A stretch of 63,882 nucleotides of DNA from Sulfurimonas sp. CG01_land_8_20_14_3_00_36_23 (GTDB taxonomy: Bacteria > Campylobacterota > Campylobacteria > Campylobacterales > Sulfurimonadaceae): assembly GCA_002781365.1 (NCBI GenBank), contig PETN01000009.1, positions 1-63,882 on the forward strand, given 5' to 3'. Below the pieces are notes generated by a model. It was given only the letters and a program-made list of their open reading frames with translations. It was not told the DNA's origin and made no database searches. Below are positions 37,297 through 47,153 of the stretch, in pieces. Every line of letters starts with the position of its first letter. The stretch's first letter is position 1. A program made the translations under genes and the position numbers.

Positions 37297-37470
37297 CTCT
37301 AAGCTATCTCCATCTTCGAGGACATGAGCCTCCCAAGCATCTTGTTTGACAATTTCCATATTTACAGCCGCAGCCATCACTTTACCAGTTAAAGACAACT
37401 CTTCAAGTGCCTCTGAGAGTGTTGCAGAAGCTTTAAACTCTCTTGTTTGACCATTTACTACTATTATCAT
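37270..37470 (-). CDS. thiS: Sulfur carrier protein ThiS
   Basis: 66 aa ubiquitin-like fold ([37 protein letters not shown]) with the C-terminal GG tail (LLDFVGGG) adenylated by ThiF for thiazole synthesis. It is not beside other thi genes here. The 3' end overlaps acpS antisense, and its start overlaps the ankyrin gene stop by 4 bp. Confidence 0.88.
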   Translation of the reverse strand: MIIVVNGQTREFKASATLSEALEELSLTGKVMAAAVNMEIVKQDAWEAHVLEDGDSLELLDFVGGG

Positions 37471-38018
37471 TTTTTCTCTTTTTCATAGGATTTAAGTACA
37501 TCTATTACAGATAAATTATTTTTAGCAACCGCAAAGTCAAAGGCTCTCGCACCCGACTTTGCTTTTAGGGTGTAGTCCGCCCCCATATTGAGTAGATACT
37601 CAACAATCTGAGGATTTCCGCTAAAGGCTGCTTGATGAAGAGGTGTAATCCCATCCTCATTTGCTAGATTTATATCTGCATTTGCAAGCAGTAAAAAAGT
37701 AATCAAACTTCTATTTTTCTTTTTTACCCCAAGAAGCAGAGGCGTATTGCCGTGGTTATCCTGCGCATTCACATCAGCACCACTCTCAAGAAGTAGCTGT
37801 GCCATCTTCAAGTCACGCTTTTTTATCGCAATATGAAGCGGTGTTAATCCCGCGGCATTTGCGACTTCTGTATCTGCTCCACTTTTGAGCAGTTTAGAAA
37901 CTTCACTATACTTTTCATAATAGACTAAATCATGAAGAAGTGCTCTCCCATCTACTTCATCAGCAAATGAGTAGAGAGAGAAAAAGAGTAGAATAAAGAG
38001 TTTTAGCATACCAACCAT
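37467..38018 (-). CDS. Ankyrin-repeat protein with signal peptide
   Basis: 183 aa. N-terminal signal sequence (LKLFILLFFSLYSFADE) then about four ankyrin repeats (GLTPLHIAIKKRDLKMAQLLLESGADVN; HGNTPLLLGVKKKNRSLITFLL; DGITPLHQAAFSGNPQIVEYLLNMGADY). It is a periplasmic protein-protein interaction module. The start may be Met1 or Met4. No partner is visible nearby apart from the T2SS. Confidence 0.85.
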   Translation of the reverse strand: MVGMLKLFILLFFSLYSFADEVDGRALLHDLVYYEKYSEVSKLLKSGADTEVANAAGLTPLHIAIKKRDLKMAQLLLESGADVNAQDNHGNTPLLLGVKKKNRSLITFLLLANADINLANEDGITPLHQAAFSGNPQIVEYLLNMGADYTLKAKSGARAFDFAVAKNNLSVIDVLKSYEKEKK

Positions 38019-38073
38019 CTTAAAATAAATTGAGCGTATTGTATCAATATTAGTTGAATAAACAAACTGAGAT

Positions 38074-38595
38074 TTACTCCTCGTTTAAAACCTTTATTTT
38101 CATCAAAAGATTCTCCATACGCTTAAAATCAATATGAACGAGATAGAACTCTTTTGTTTTATCTAAGGATTTGTAGAGTCTAAAGCTATTGACTTCACCC
38201 AGATAATCAATATCAAACTCACTCTCTGCAGGCAGTTCATACGTTGAGATTTTTTTTAATGACTCGAGTCGATACAACTTCTTCTCTTTAACTATATATG
38301 TAACATAGGGGTTGTATCTTTTATGGATGGAGTGTGAACTTTGCAGAAAGACAAAATCCTCTTTTTTATCTCTGTTGTCTATTTTAGTTGTATTAAAAAG
38401 AGCTAGAGAAAAATCTAAATAGATAATTTTTTTTATGTTTTGAATATTGGTGATACTACTTAGCTCTCTTTTGAGCACTCTATTTGAGTCATTAAGCGCG
38501 GCATAACTCTTATACAAGAATAGCATCATAATAGATAAGATACTAATAGCGATAAGAAGTTCTATAAGCGTAAAGCCTTTTCTGCGAAGTCTCAT
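38074..38595 (-). CDS. gspJ: Type II secretion minor pseudopilin GspJ-like
   Basis: 173 aa. The prepilin peptidase site is RRKGFTLIELLIAISILSI (Gly|Phe, Glu at +5). The position after GspI at the end of the gsp cluster and the length fit GspJ, a tip pseudopilin. It overlaps the GspI-like gene by 4 bp. Assignment among minor pseudopilins is by gene order rather than sequence. Confidence 0.75.
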   Translation of the reverse strand: MRLRRKGFTLIELLIAISILSIMMLFLYKSYAALNDSNRVLKRELSSITNIQNIKKIIYLDFSLALFNTTKIDNRDKKEDFVFLQSSHSIHKRYNPYVTYIVKEKKLYRLESLKKISTYELPAESEFDIDYLGEVNSFRLYKSLDKTKEFYLVHIDFKRMENLLMKIKVLNEE

Positions 38596-39032
38596 TCTAC
38601 TCTTAACCTAAGTAAAGAGGAGGAAGAGCCTTCTGCTTGTAAAATAGTTTTACCTATCTCCAAAACCATCTTTGAGTTTCCTTCAGCCTCTGTATCACCA
38701 CTTTGCTCACTCAAATCTATCCGCTCTAGTTTTTGATAGAGCACTTTTGTTTTGCTATTTTTGAGCTCTCTTCTAAGCGTATCATCTAAATTAAAATCTC
38801 TTAGCAAATCATTCAGTGTTACATCTTTGTTTTGAAAACCATACTCTTTATTAGATATGAAAAAAGAGGTGTATTGCGTGATTGTCGTCTGTTTTTTAAT
38901 ATAAGAGAAGAGATGTGTATTATTTGAGAACATCTCTATGAGTGCCATAATAACGACTGAGATTATCATAACCGATACCATCACTTCTATCAGAGTAAAA
39001 GCTTCTTTGGCATGTGGAAATGTTTTTCTCAT
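38592..39032 (-). CDS. gspI: Type II secretion minor pseudopilin GspI-like
   Basis: 146 aa. The N-terminus HAKEAFTLIEVMVSVMIISVVI is a prepilin signal with Ala|Phe cleavage and Glu at +5; the EVMVS pattern resembles GspI. It probably nucleates the pseudopilus with GspJ and GspK. One 14-mer repeat copy (39007-39020) lies at its start codon region. Confidence 0.75.
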   Translation of the reverse strand: MRKTFPHAKEAFTLIEVMVSVMIISVVIMALIEMFSNNTHLFSYIKKQTTITQYTSFFISNKEYGFQNKDVTLNDLLRDFNLDDTLRRELKNSKTKVLYQKLERIDLSEQSGDTEAEGNSKMVLEIGKTILQAEGSSSSLLRLRVE

Positions 39033-39033
39033 C

Positions 39034-40539
39034 TTATAAACCTATACGGATAGCTTCATCTAAGGATGTCTCTCCAGCAAGTAACATCTCTGAGAGTTGT
39101 GATGCTATTGTTTTTAGCCCCTCTTTTTGAAGAACTTCTAAAATACTATGTTCATCTGTAGAGGTTTTGAGTACATTTCTTAGAGCATCGTTCATAACCA
39201 ACAACTCACCGATAGAGCGACGACCTGCATAGCCGCTATATCCACATGCTTTACATCCACATGCCTTATAGATTTTGGCACTGCTATCAAGGTTGTAATC
39301 CGTCGCAAACTCTTCTGCTATAGTATCCTCTTCTTTACACTCATCACAAATAACACGCACTAGTCTTTGCGCCAAAACACCCAAAAGGGAAGAGGAGATA
39401 AGAAATGGTTCTATCCCCATGTCTGCAAGTCTTGAGATTGTTGCTGCTGCTGAGTTTGTATGGAGTGTTGAAAAAACCAAGTGTCCTGTGAGTGCAGCAC
39501 GAACAGCAATATTTGCTGTCTCCTCATCACGGATCTCCCCTATCATAATGACATCTGGATCTTGACGTAAAATAGAGCGAAGTGCGGAGGCAAAGGTAAG
39601 CCCTACTTTCTCATTGACTTGAATCTGGGAGATACTCTCAGACTTATACTCCACTGGGTCTTCAACGGTGAGTAGGTTTTTATGAGGCTCTTCTACCTCT
39701 CTTAAAAAAGAGTGAAGCGATGTTGTTTTACCACTTCCTGTTGGTCCTGTAACAAGAATAATTCCATGCGATGAACGCAGAAGTTTTTTCACATCACCGA
39801 TAAGAGAGCTGTTAAATCCGAGTTCACTTATCTGAGGTATCTGAGAGCTCTGCATAAGAAGTCTCATAACCACTCTCTCTCCATAAAAAGTAGGTAAAAC
39901 CGAGACACGAATATCTAAAGTTTCTCCAGCGATTTTAATCTGCGTTCTCCCATCTTGAGGGATTCTCTTTTCAGAGATGTCAAGGTTAGAGATAACTTTG
40001 ATACGACTTACAATGAGGTTAACGATTTTCTTATCTAAGTCTGCATTTTTGATAAGCATCCCATCGATTCTAAAGCGTACCTCCCCACGTTTTTCTTGAA
40101 CTTCTATATGAATATCTGAGGCTCTTTTTTTAACAGCCTGATAAAAGAGTGCATTCACAAACTTGATAATCGGAGCAGACTCCTCAGAAGTTAAAATGTC
40201 AGAAGAGGTTCTTAAAAAGTCTGTTAAAGAGATATCCTCTTCACTCTCCTCAGCAGAATCTTCTTGCATACTCTCCATTGTTTTATCTGTGCGGAGTTCT
40301 AAAAACCTGTTATAGAGCATGTCATAAGAGTCTTCATCAAGCATCTTAAGTGGATATTTATCATCGAGTTTGCTATAGTAGTTTAACGCTTGCCCTAAAT
40401 ATCTCTCACAAATAAATGCACACACTTCACCCTCAAGTTCACTAAAGAGAAGAAAGTTTTTAACACTAATCTCTGTAGTTATATCCGAAGGTTCATAAAC
40501 TTCGAGTTTTGTATTATGGATGGGTTCAAGGTTTAGCAT
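39034..40539 (-). CDS. gspE: Type II secretion ATPase GspE
   Basis: 501 aa. N-terminal GspE/MshEN-type domain, then the ATPase: Walker A GPTGSGKT, Asp box VEDPVEYKSE, Walker B PDVIMIGEIRDEETA, His box TGHLVFSTLHTNSA. The zinc motif has CDEC and CGCKACG. It powers pseudopilus growth from the cytoplasm. It lies 1 bp from gspD. Confidence 0.94.
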   Translation of the reverse strand: MLNLEPIHNTKLEVYEPSDITTEISVKNFLLFSELEGEVCAFICERYLGQALNYYSKLDDKYPLKMLDEDSYDMLYNRFLELRTDKTMESMQEDSAEESEEDISLTDFLRTSSDILTSEESAPIIKFVNALFYQAVKKRASDIHIEVQEKRGEVRFRIDGMLIKNADLDKKIVNLIVSRIKVISNLDISEKRIPQDGRTQIKIAGETLDIRVSVLPTFYGERVVMRLLMQSSQIPQISELGFNSSLIGDVKKLLRSSHGIILVTGPTGSGKTTSLHSFLREVEEPHKNLLTVEDPVEYKSESISQIQVNEKVGLTFASALRSILRQDPDVIMIGEIRDEETANIAVRAALTGHLVFSTLHTNSAAATISRLADMGIEPFLISSSLLGVLAQRLVRVICDECKEEDTIAEEFATDYNLDSSAKIYKACGCKACGYSGYAGRRSIGELLVMNDALRNVLKTSTDEHSILEVLQKEGLKTIASQLSEMLLAGETSLDEAIRIGL

Positions 40540-40540
40540 T

Positions 40541-42421
40541 TTAGTTATTCTCTAGAGTTGTATCACTGCTGTTTGTCTTGATAACTTCACTCTTTTTAGA
40601 GTTTATAACAGTACCATCTCTCTCGATTTTCTCAAAAGTCTCTTTGTTATATGCGGCTTGGAGTTTTGAGAGTTCACCCAAATCTTTTTGAAGCTGTGAA
40701 AGTTTTTCACTCTTATCCATGATGTAGGGAGTTAAAATGAGAACTAAATTGTCCTGCTCATCTGTTGTTGAAGTAGATGAAAATAACCACTCTCCCAACC
40801 ATGGAATGTCTCCTAAAAGAGGTACTTTATTCACAGAATCAAGCGTATAGCTTTTGACAAGTCCACCAATAATAATACTCTCACCATGACGAAGAATTGC
40901 TTGTGTTTTCACCTCTTGTTTAGAGGTTACAGGTTGACCTGTTGCATTATTGCTTCCATCATCCAAGATATTCTCTAGGATAGTTTCAACATCGAGCGTC
41001 ACTTTATCACTTGAAGAGACACGAGGCTTTATCTTCAGAGTCAGACCAACATCTTCTCTCTTATAGCTGCTTGTAAGTCCTGAACCGACGGTTGTATTTG
41101 AGACAGTTCCTGTAGAGACAGAGATAGTCTTACCCACATAGATGGAGGACTCTTTGTTGTTGACACAGAGAATCGAAGGGTTAGAGATTGAAGTAGATGC
41201 CCCTTTTGTCTCTAAAAAATCTATAGCTGCTCCAAGTGCAAATCCTTGTGTTACACCTGTACCAATGATAGAGTTTTGCAGGGCAGACCCAACAATTCCC
41301 TGAACAGGAGTTCCTCCAAAATTTGAAGCAAAAGAGTAGAGTCCTTCAGAAGTTAAGCCAGCCCCGTCAAAGCCATACTTTACACCTATATCAGAAGAGT
41401 TATTTTTATTTATTTGAATGATTCTCGCTTGAACATAGACCTGATACTTCTCTTTGTCAAGTTCATCGATGATAAGTTTCATACCATTTACAACAGAGGG
41501 TTCTCCTATGACAATAATCGCATTAATCTCTTCACTTGCTGAGACATTTGGCTTCATTGCAGGATCTGTAAAAACTTGCTTTGAAATAATCTCATTTAAA
41601 CTTGCTAAGACTGCTTTAGCATCCGAGTTTTTAAGTTCAAAAATATGCACGGTGTTATTAATACTCGACTCCACATCTAATTTACTCACAAGAAACTCTA
41701 TCTTTTCAACATTCTCTTTTGTACCAACCACAATAAGTCCATTGATATTTTCATCGAAAATTATCTTTACAACCTGAGAAGCAACATTTACATTAAAGAG
41801 GGATTTCGCAATATCGGTCAATTTTATCTGTAATTTTTTGGCTTCTGTATGTTTGATTGGCAAAATTTTCACTATGGAGAAGTTGATTGTATCTATATCT
41901 TTAATCACCTTTTTGATAGTCTCTATGTTTTTTGGATAATCTGTAATCAACATAGAGTTACTCTCTTTCATCGTCATCAGTTTTGCAGTTTTAGAGATAA
42001 GATAGCGGATTTTCGCAGCTACAATATCTACATTTTCACCACTTACTTCTATCACCTGCGTCACCATCAAAGAGCCGTTAAGTTTTTTACCCTGTGTTGC
42101 TACTTTTACATTATATTTTGATGCATCTACAGAACGAACAATCTCATAGAGAGAATCATTTTGTATAAGTGTATACCCTTTTGACTCCAAAACAGAGACT
42201 AAAATACTTAGAAGTTCATCGTCATAAACGGGAGTTGTACTTATAAAGTTCACAGTTCCTACAATCTTATCGTTCATCAAAATATTTTTATTTGTAATCT
42301 TTGATGTTAGCTTGATAAAGTCATTTATCTCTAAATTGGAAAAGTTCACATTCACTTGCTCTCTTGCAGACAATACAAAAACAAAACTGCCAACTAAAAA
42401 TAGTAATCTAATTAATCTCAT
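40541..42421 (-). CDS. gspD: Type II secretion outer-membrane secretin GspD
   Basis: 626 aa. Signal peptide 1-19, N0 domain (VNVNFSNLEINDFIKLTSKIT) and repeated N1-N3 domains (KILPIKHTEAKKLQIKL, HIFELKNSDAKAVLASL), then the secretin core with VGLTLKIKPRVS and ILRHGESIIIGGLVKSYT...VPLLGDIPWLG. It forms the outer-membrane exit pore. It overlaps gspC by 14 bp. Confidence 0.94.
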   Translation of the reverse strand: MRLIRLLFLVGSFVFVLSAREQVNVNFSNLEINDFIKLTSKITNKNILMNDKIVGTVNFISTTPVYDDELLSILVSVLESKGYTLIQNDSLYEIVRSVDASKYNVKVATQGKKLNGSLMVTQVIEVSGENVDIVAAKIRYLISKTAKLMTMKESNSMLITDYPKNIETIKKVIKDIDTINFSIVKILPIKHTEAKKLQIKLTDIAKSLFNVNVASQVVKIIFDENINGLIVVGTKENVEKIEFLVSKLDVESSINNTVHIFELKNSDAKAVLASLNEIISKQVFTDPAMKPNVSASEEINAIIVIGEPSVVNGMKLIIDELDKEKYQVYVQARIIQINKNNSSDIGVKYGFDGAGLTSEGLYSFASNFGGTPVQGIVGSALQNSIIGTGVTQGFALGAAIDFLETKGASTSISNPSILCVNNKESSIYVGKTISVSTGTVSNTTVGSGLTSSYKREDVGLTLKIKPRVSSSDKVTLDVETILENILDDGSNNATGQPVTSKQEVKTQAILRHGESIIIGGLVKSYTLDSVNKVPLLGDIPWLGEWLFSSTSTTDEQDNLVLILTPYIMDKSEKLSQLQKDLGELSKLQAAYNKETFEKIERDGTVINSKKSEVIKTNSSDTTLENN

Positions 42422-43226
42422 ATATCAACTCCATCTCGATGTTATTTCTAAGTATGACTATCTGCACACTCTTTAAATTATTTATATCTTTATATATATC
42501 TAAAGCGTCTTTATAGGACTTAATTCTGACATTATTAGCTCCAATAATCAAGTCCCCCTTTTTCAGTCCAAGATCATACATTTTAGATTTCTCATTGATT
42601 CGAATGACCCTAAACCCTTTAATCTCATTTCCATCTTTAACCTCATTAATCGCAATATCTTTCCATATCTGCTTAGGATTTTGAGCATAAAACTCTATGT
42701 CCTTGCGTGCAACATCTTTCTGCTTTTCTACCTGCGAGATATTTCCATAGAGTGCACTCTTAGGCAAATCAGGAACTTTAATGCTCTCCATTGCTAAAAC
42801 ATACTCTGCTCCAGCTTTGCTAAAAATAACTCTATCTACAAAAATCGTTTTTAAGATATAACCAGAAAAATTTTCGCCAACTGAGACTATGGATGTAGTT
42901 TGTGGAGAAGATTTCAAAGAGACTATAGCAAAACCTTTTGAATCTTTTCCATAAAGCCCTTTGAGTGTCATGTTTGTTATGCTTACACCACTTACTGATG
43001 CTTGTGCAGTGCTACTTCTATTTTGTGAATCATATAAAGCAGTGTTGAGCATATTTTTAAAATCAACTCTCTGATATTTTGGTTTATAATTATCTTGGAC
43101 TTGAAGTTCTACTCCATCAGCTGGCAAGAACCACCAAAGAGCCAAAGAGAGAGTTTTGGCAATTGCTAAAAGTATCAAAAGCTTCGTAAAAACACTTAAC
43201 ATGATGGAGTTAGAAAGTTTTGACAT
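42408..43226 (-). CDS. gspC: Type II secretion inner-membrane protein GspC-like (PDZ)
   Basis: About 272 aa: one N-terminal TM (MLSVFTKLLILLAIAKTLSLALWWF), a homology-region domain (NMTLKGLYGKDSKGFAIVSL) and a C-terminal PDZ-like domain (IKGFRVIRINEKSKMYDLGLKKGDLIIGANNVRIKSY). GspC links the secretin with the inner-membrane platform. GGGAG 7 bp upstream supports ATG 43226 rather than 43241. Confidence 0.85.
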   Translation of the reverse strand: MSKLSNSIMLSVFTKLLILLAIAKTLSLALWWFLPADGVELQVQDNYKPKYQRVDFKNMLNTALYDSQNRSSTAQASVSGVSITNMTLKGLYGKDSKGFAIVSLKSSPQTTSIVSVGENFSGYILKTIFVDRVIFSKAGAEYVLAMESIKVPDLPKSALYGNISQVEKQKDVARKDIEFYAQNPKQIWKDIAINEVKDGNEIKGFRVIRINEKSKMYDLGLKKGDLIIGANNVRIKSYKDALDIYKDINNLKSVQIVILRNNIEMELIYEIN

Positions 43227-43740
43227 ATCTATACTCCCCATTTTGATCTCTTTGAAATGTTTGCAATGTGCTTTGATATTTTTGTAGCATCAAAGCTGAG
43301 GGCTTTAAAAGAAGTGTCACACTTCTCTCTAAAAGATTCACATCTGCATTCACTTCACCAAATGCACCAAGGGCATCCCCTGAGATTTTCAGAGGGTTGA
43401 ATATAGTATATTTAATATCTGCACTCTCTATATGCAGAGGGACAAAAGAAGCAGCCATACTTGATAACTCAATATTTTGAATATGAAGTGCATTGTAAAG
43501 TAAGAAAACTTTTACATCTATCTCTTCAACTGAAGCACTCTCTATAGAGTCAAACGTAACTTCTGCATGTTTCACTTTTAGAGAAAAACCACTATCAACA
43601 ACTTCCTCTTTAGAGAGAATAAGCCTCTTTTTTTGCAACTCTTGTTCTGCATAAAAATAGAGAGCTGCTTTAGGTAAGAAGTAGATAAGTGCTAATACAA
43701 AAAAGAGCATATAAGCGAAAAATTTCAATAGTTTTACCAT
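43210..43740 (-). CDS. GspN-like type II secretion protein
   Basis: 176 aa: one N-terminal TM (KFFAYMLFFVLALIYFLPKAALYFYAEQEL), then a beta-rich periplasmic domain. The size and position between the GspM-like and GspC-like genes fit GspN, an accessory component. No catalytic motif. It overlaps both neighbours slightly (7 and about 17 bp). Confidence 0.6.
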   Translation of the reverse strand: MVKLLKFFAYMLFFVLALIYFLPKAALYFYAEQELQKKRLILSKEEVVDSGFSLKVKHAEVTFDSIESASVEEIDVKVFLLYNALHIQNIELSSMAASFVPLHIESADIKYTIFNPLKISGDALGAFGEVNADVNLLERSVTLLLKPSALMLQKYQSTLQTFQRDQNGEYRYVKTF

Positions 43741-44141
43741 TTTATCTCCATCTCTAAGCTTGCACTCTTTTCACTCAATCTTTTGATTTTTAATGAAGAG
43801 ATATTATAGGCTCCATTCAAAACTTTTCCAAGTAAGAAGTTAAGCGCTGTAGAGTCCAGACTAGCAGAACTTAAAAACATGTTTGAACTCTGCACTTTTT
43901 GAGTGATATTCGCTGATTTCAAAGAAGCATGACTCAATAAAAGATTCATAGACTTTCTTATTCTCTCTTTATCTGAGTAACTCTCATTGAGAGCTTTCAA
44001 CTCTGTCGAGACACTCAATGTCTCTTGATAAAGCGCTTTAGTTTGGCTCAGTTCCTCTTTTGCTCCACTGAGTTTAAACATAAAAAAGAGTAAGAGCATA
44101 ATGAGTAAAGCTGCTACGTGAAGGGGATTTATACGATTCAT
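43734..44141 (-). CDS. GspM-like type II secretion protein
   Basis: About 135 aa: short cytoplasmic tail, TM (LHVAALLIMLLLFFMFKL), periplasmic coiled coil (TKALYQETLSVSTELKALNESY) and a ferredoxin-like C-terminal domain. This is the GspM shape, partner of GspL. ATG 44141 overlaps the gspL stop as ATGA and is preferred over 44162. A 14-mer copy (44149-44162) lies just upstream in gspL. Confidence 0.65.
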   Translation of the reverse strand: MNRINPLHVAALLIMLLLFFMFKLSGAKEELSQTKALYQETLSVSTELKALNESYSDKERIRKSMNLLLSHASLKSANITQKVQSSNMFLSSASLDSTALNFLLGKVLNGAYNISSLKIKRLSEKSASLEMEIKW

Positions 44142-45061
44142 AGTTCTATTTCCACATGCCAAATATTATTTTTAAGGTGAGAGCTAAATTTCATATTTTT
44201 GCTCTTAAACATATCTTTCATTGCTACTGCTCGAGCATTTTGCATCCCACTAAACTCAGCCATTAGTCGCTTCCCCTTAACTCCAACAAAAGAGAGTGAC
44301 TCCTCTTTTTGCAAACTTAAAGAGAGAAGCGTTGAGATAGTTTCCCTTAAGGTGCTTTGAGTAGAGTGTATCTCCTGCTGTTTTTTTAACATGGAGCGAT
44401 TTTGCATCATCGTTGCTTTGAGACCATTTTTTTGAAAAAGTTCCTCTTTAAGTGCTGAAGTCGTCGCTATTTTTTGCAAGGTCATAAAGTACTCAGCCCC
44501 TACAATCCCTATGAGCAAAATCAGAAGCGTTGCTATGGTATAGAGAGCTTTATCATTTACAATATGTCCAAACTGCTTGAGTGTTATACTATTTTTTGAA
44601 AGAGAGATTGTACTCAAATCCAAATCTCTACTCTCACTGACCCAATCACTAGGAACAAGGACTAATAAATCATCCTGCTGATAGAGCGATTTAGAGTCAT
44701 TGATTTTGATAGCTGCATCTCCCTCAGGAAACTCACTTTGAGCAAAATTGACACTATTTACCTCTGCTAAAGAGATACCTTTGGAAGTGAGCGTGTCAAG
44801 GATAAGTTTATCCTCATACGCAAATATATAAAAATACTCTCCACTCTTATAAGCACTGTAACTATAGACTCCCTCAGGAAGTGTATCTTCAAAAAGAGAG
44901 GGAAGGAGCGCTTTTACATCTCTAAGATATTTTACAGGAAGCTGAACTTTTTTGACCCAATAGAGCGCAGGTGATAAAATCACATTCACACGCTCATTTA
45001 TTTGGAAATTCTCACAATGAGGATCCAAAAAGATTGTATCCATCTGCTTATTAAATTTCAT
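44138..45061 (-). CDS. GspL-like type II secretion assembly protein
   Basis: About 307 aa: a cytoplasmic actin-like half (VNVILSPALYWVKKVQLPVKYL, FEDTLPEGVYSYSAYKSGEYFYIFAYED), one TM (LYTIATLLILLIGIVGAEYFM, near residue 190), and a periplasmic part. GspL recruits GspE to the membrane. ATG 45061 gives a small overlap with gspK, while the longer frame to 45103 would overlap by 53 bp. Confidence 0.7.
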   Translation of the reverse strand: MKFNKQMDTIFLDPHCENFQINERVNVILSPALYWVKKVQLPVKYLRDVKALLPSLFEDTLPEGVYSYSAYKSGEYFYIFAYEDKLILDTLTSKGISLAEVNSVNFAQSEFPEGDAAIKINDSKSLYQQDDLLVLVPSDWVSESRDLDLSTISLSKNSITLKQFGHIVNDKALYTIATLLILLIGIVGAEYFMTLQKIATTSALKEELFQKNGLKATMMQNRSMLKKQQEIHSTQSTLRETISTLLSLSLQKEESLSFVGVKGKRLMAEFSGMQNARAVAMKDMFKSKNMKFSSHLKNNIWHVEIEL

Positions 45062-45938
45062 AAACAAAATTAGACCCTTTTTTTGATTGTATATTGTATT
45101 CAAATCTCAGATTTGAACTTATATTTTTTTCAGTTATAGCTATATTTACTTCTATATGCGGTTCGAAAAAACTTGTTTTAAAATGAGAGAGAGAACTATT
45201 CTCATCACTGTTTAAACCTAAATCTGCAACCGAGGAGTATGTTCCGCCACTCAACTGTAGCATCTGCGCTCTCTCTTCATCACAACCAAGTAAAACTTCC
45301 CACACTTGTGCTGTTGCATAGTTCAAGTCGATAGAGCTATTACTCTCTTTTGAGGTATAAAATAGCTCTTGCATCTCTATGCTTTTCAAACTTTCATCTT
45401 CATAACTTCTCATAAAAGAGTCATTGAGCTCCTCAAGATGTTTATCTGAGGTTATATAATCTCTAAAAAGAGAAGGTTTATGCGTGAAAATATCTGTATT
45501 ATAGGACATATCTTCTTTAATTCCACCTACTGCGTCTGCTAAAATATCCGCATATTGCGTATTTACCATCTTCTTTATCAAAAAACTTTTAAAAATATTT
45601 AAACGAGTTGTATCTGTAAATATATTTGGATTTATCTTCGCTCTTGCACTTTTTATCTCGATAAGAATACGCATTCCATTACTTTGAAATGGAATAATTG
45701 AAGATTCAGCCAAAAAGATTGCCAAACCTTCTTGCGAATTTACCCGTGCTAAATCAGGAGAATCTCGAAGAATCTTCAATACATCTTCTAAAATCATCGA
45801 AGTTTGGAGTGCGAATTGTTCACTCTGCATACTTTTAGAGCCAGTTGCAACATACTTTAAAGAGATGCCTAAACTCACACTAATAGCCATGATAAAAAAA
45901 ACAGTGATAAGAAGTGCTATGGCGCGTTTTTTAAACAT
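45051..45938 (-). CDS. gspK: Type II secretion pseudopilin GspK-like
   Basis: 295 aa. The N-terminus MFKKRAIALLITVFFIMAISVSLG is a GspK-type prepilin signal; a large helical insert follows, with a helix-hairpin-helix-like DLNYATAQVWEVLLGCDEERAQML. GspK caps the pseudopilus. It adjoins gspF without a gap. Confidence 0.75.
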   Translation of the reverse strand: MFKKRAIALLITVFFIMAISVSLGISLKYVATGSKSMQSEQFALQTSMILEDVLKILRDSPDLARVNSQEGLAIFLAESSIIPFQSNGMRILIEIKSARAKINPNIFTDTTRLNIFKSFLIKKMVNTQYADILADAVGGIKEDMSYNTDIFTHKPSLFRDYITSDKHLEELNDSFMRSYEDESLKSIEMQELFYTSKESNSSIDLNYATAQVWEVLLGCDEERAQMLQLSGGTYSSVADLGLNSDENSSLSHFKTSFFEPHIEVNIAITEKNISSNLRFEYNIQSKKGSNFVYEI

Positions 45939-47153
45939 CTACTTAATACTCATAGAGAAGATTGGTAAGAGCATAGCCGCAACGATAAAACCTATAGTTC
46001 CACCTACAAAAAGCATCAAAGAAGGTTCAAGCAGCGTTAAAAGTGTGGAGATTTTATCACGGTTCTCTTCAAAATAGAGCTCAGAGATATTGGTCAGTAC
46101 ACTCTCCACTTCGGAGGTCTCTTCCCCTAGTGCGATTGATTGAATAAAAGCATAATCTATCTTGTTCTTCTCTTCATTTAAAGCTTGTGAGAGCAACTTC
46201 CCTTCAACGACTTTTTTTGAAGCATGAACAAAAATCTCTTTTAAGACCAAGTTATTTAAAATATTTGTGCTCAGATTGATAGTCTGAACAAAAGGAACAC
46301 CTGAACGTGTAAGGAGTGAAGCGATGTAGGAAAATCTTGCAAGTTCACTCTTTTGGATGATGCTTCCAAAAAGAGGGAGTTTTAAAAGTAACTTGTGCAC
46401 AAAATAGGCAAAGGAGTAACTCTGTTTCATTAAAACCATAAACACAACTATCATGAGTGTTCCAACACCGAGTATGGTTGTGAAGTTATGATTGAAAAAA
46501 TCACCTAAAGCAATTACAACGATTGTCGGCGTTGGCAATTTTTGATCCATACTTTCAAAGATTCCTGTGATTTGAGGAACAACAAAAGAGAGCATAAAAG
46601 ATATCATTAAAAGAGAGACGACTATCATAAAAGTAGGATATGCAAAGGCTGACTTTATCTCTTTGTTTATCTTCTCTTGCTCTTTTAAAAATCTTGATAA
46701 CTCCAAGAGAACCTCATCCAAAGCACCACTACTTTGACTCACTTTGATAGAGTGTTTAAAAAATTCTGGAAGTGTGACAACACTTTGTGTCTCAAGTGCA
46801 GTATAAAAATCTTTTCCTTCGTCAAGATAGGTACTCACAGCTGTTAAAAAAAGTCTGATTTTTTTGTTGTTCGCATAGTGTGTCTCTATTATTTTCAGGG
46901 CAGAGACTATCGTGATTCCAGAGCGGATATACATCGACAACTCTCTTGAGAGTGAAGATAAATCTTTCGCAGAGATTTTATACTTTCTTGTAAAGTTTAG
47001 GTTATCAAAAAGAGATGCTGAGTCCTCTGAGAGAGTTTCATAGATAATATGTTTCGTTTTTAGTTTACTCTTTGCCTCGGCGAGAGATGTCGCCTCAACT
47101 TTGTCTTTAATCCTCTTTCCATGGCTGTCGATGCCTTTAAATTTAAAAATCAT
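45939..47153 (-). CDS. gspF: Type II secretion inner-membrane platform GspF
   Basis: 404 aa with the duplicated T2SSF domain (LSSLSRELSMYIRSGITIVSALKI; LARFSYIASLLTRSGVPFVQTINLS) and three TM stretches (TFMIVVSLLMISFMLSFVVP, GVGTLMIVVFMVLMK, LLTLLEPSLMLFVGGTIGFIVAAMLLPIF). It is the rotary platform for pseudopilus assembly. Overlaps the GspH-like gene by 4 bp. Confidence 0.93.
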   Translation of the reverse strand: MIFKFKGIDSHGKRIKDKVEATSLAEAKSKLKTKHIIYETLSEDSASLFDNLNFTRKYKISAKDLSSLSRELSMYIRSGITIVSALKIIETHYANNKKIRLFLTAVSTYLDEGKDFYTALETQSVVTLPEFFKHSIKVSQSSGALDEVLLELSRFLKEQEKINKEIKSAFAYPTFMIVVSLLMISFMLSFVVPQITGIFESMDQKLPTPTIVVIALGDFFNHNFTTILGVGTLMIVVFMVLMKQSYSFAYFVHKLLLKLPLFGSIIQKSELARFSYIASLLTRSGVPFVQTINLSTNILNNLVLKEIFVHASKKVVEGKLLSQALNEEKNKIDYAFIQSIALGEETSEVESVLTNISELYFEENRDKISTLLTLLEPSLMLFVGGTIGFIVAAMLLPIFSMSIK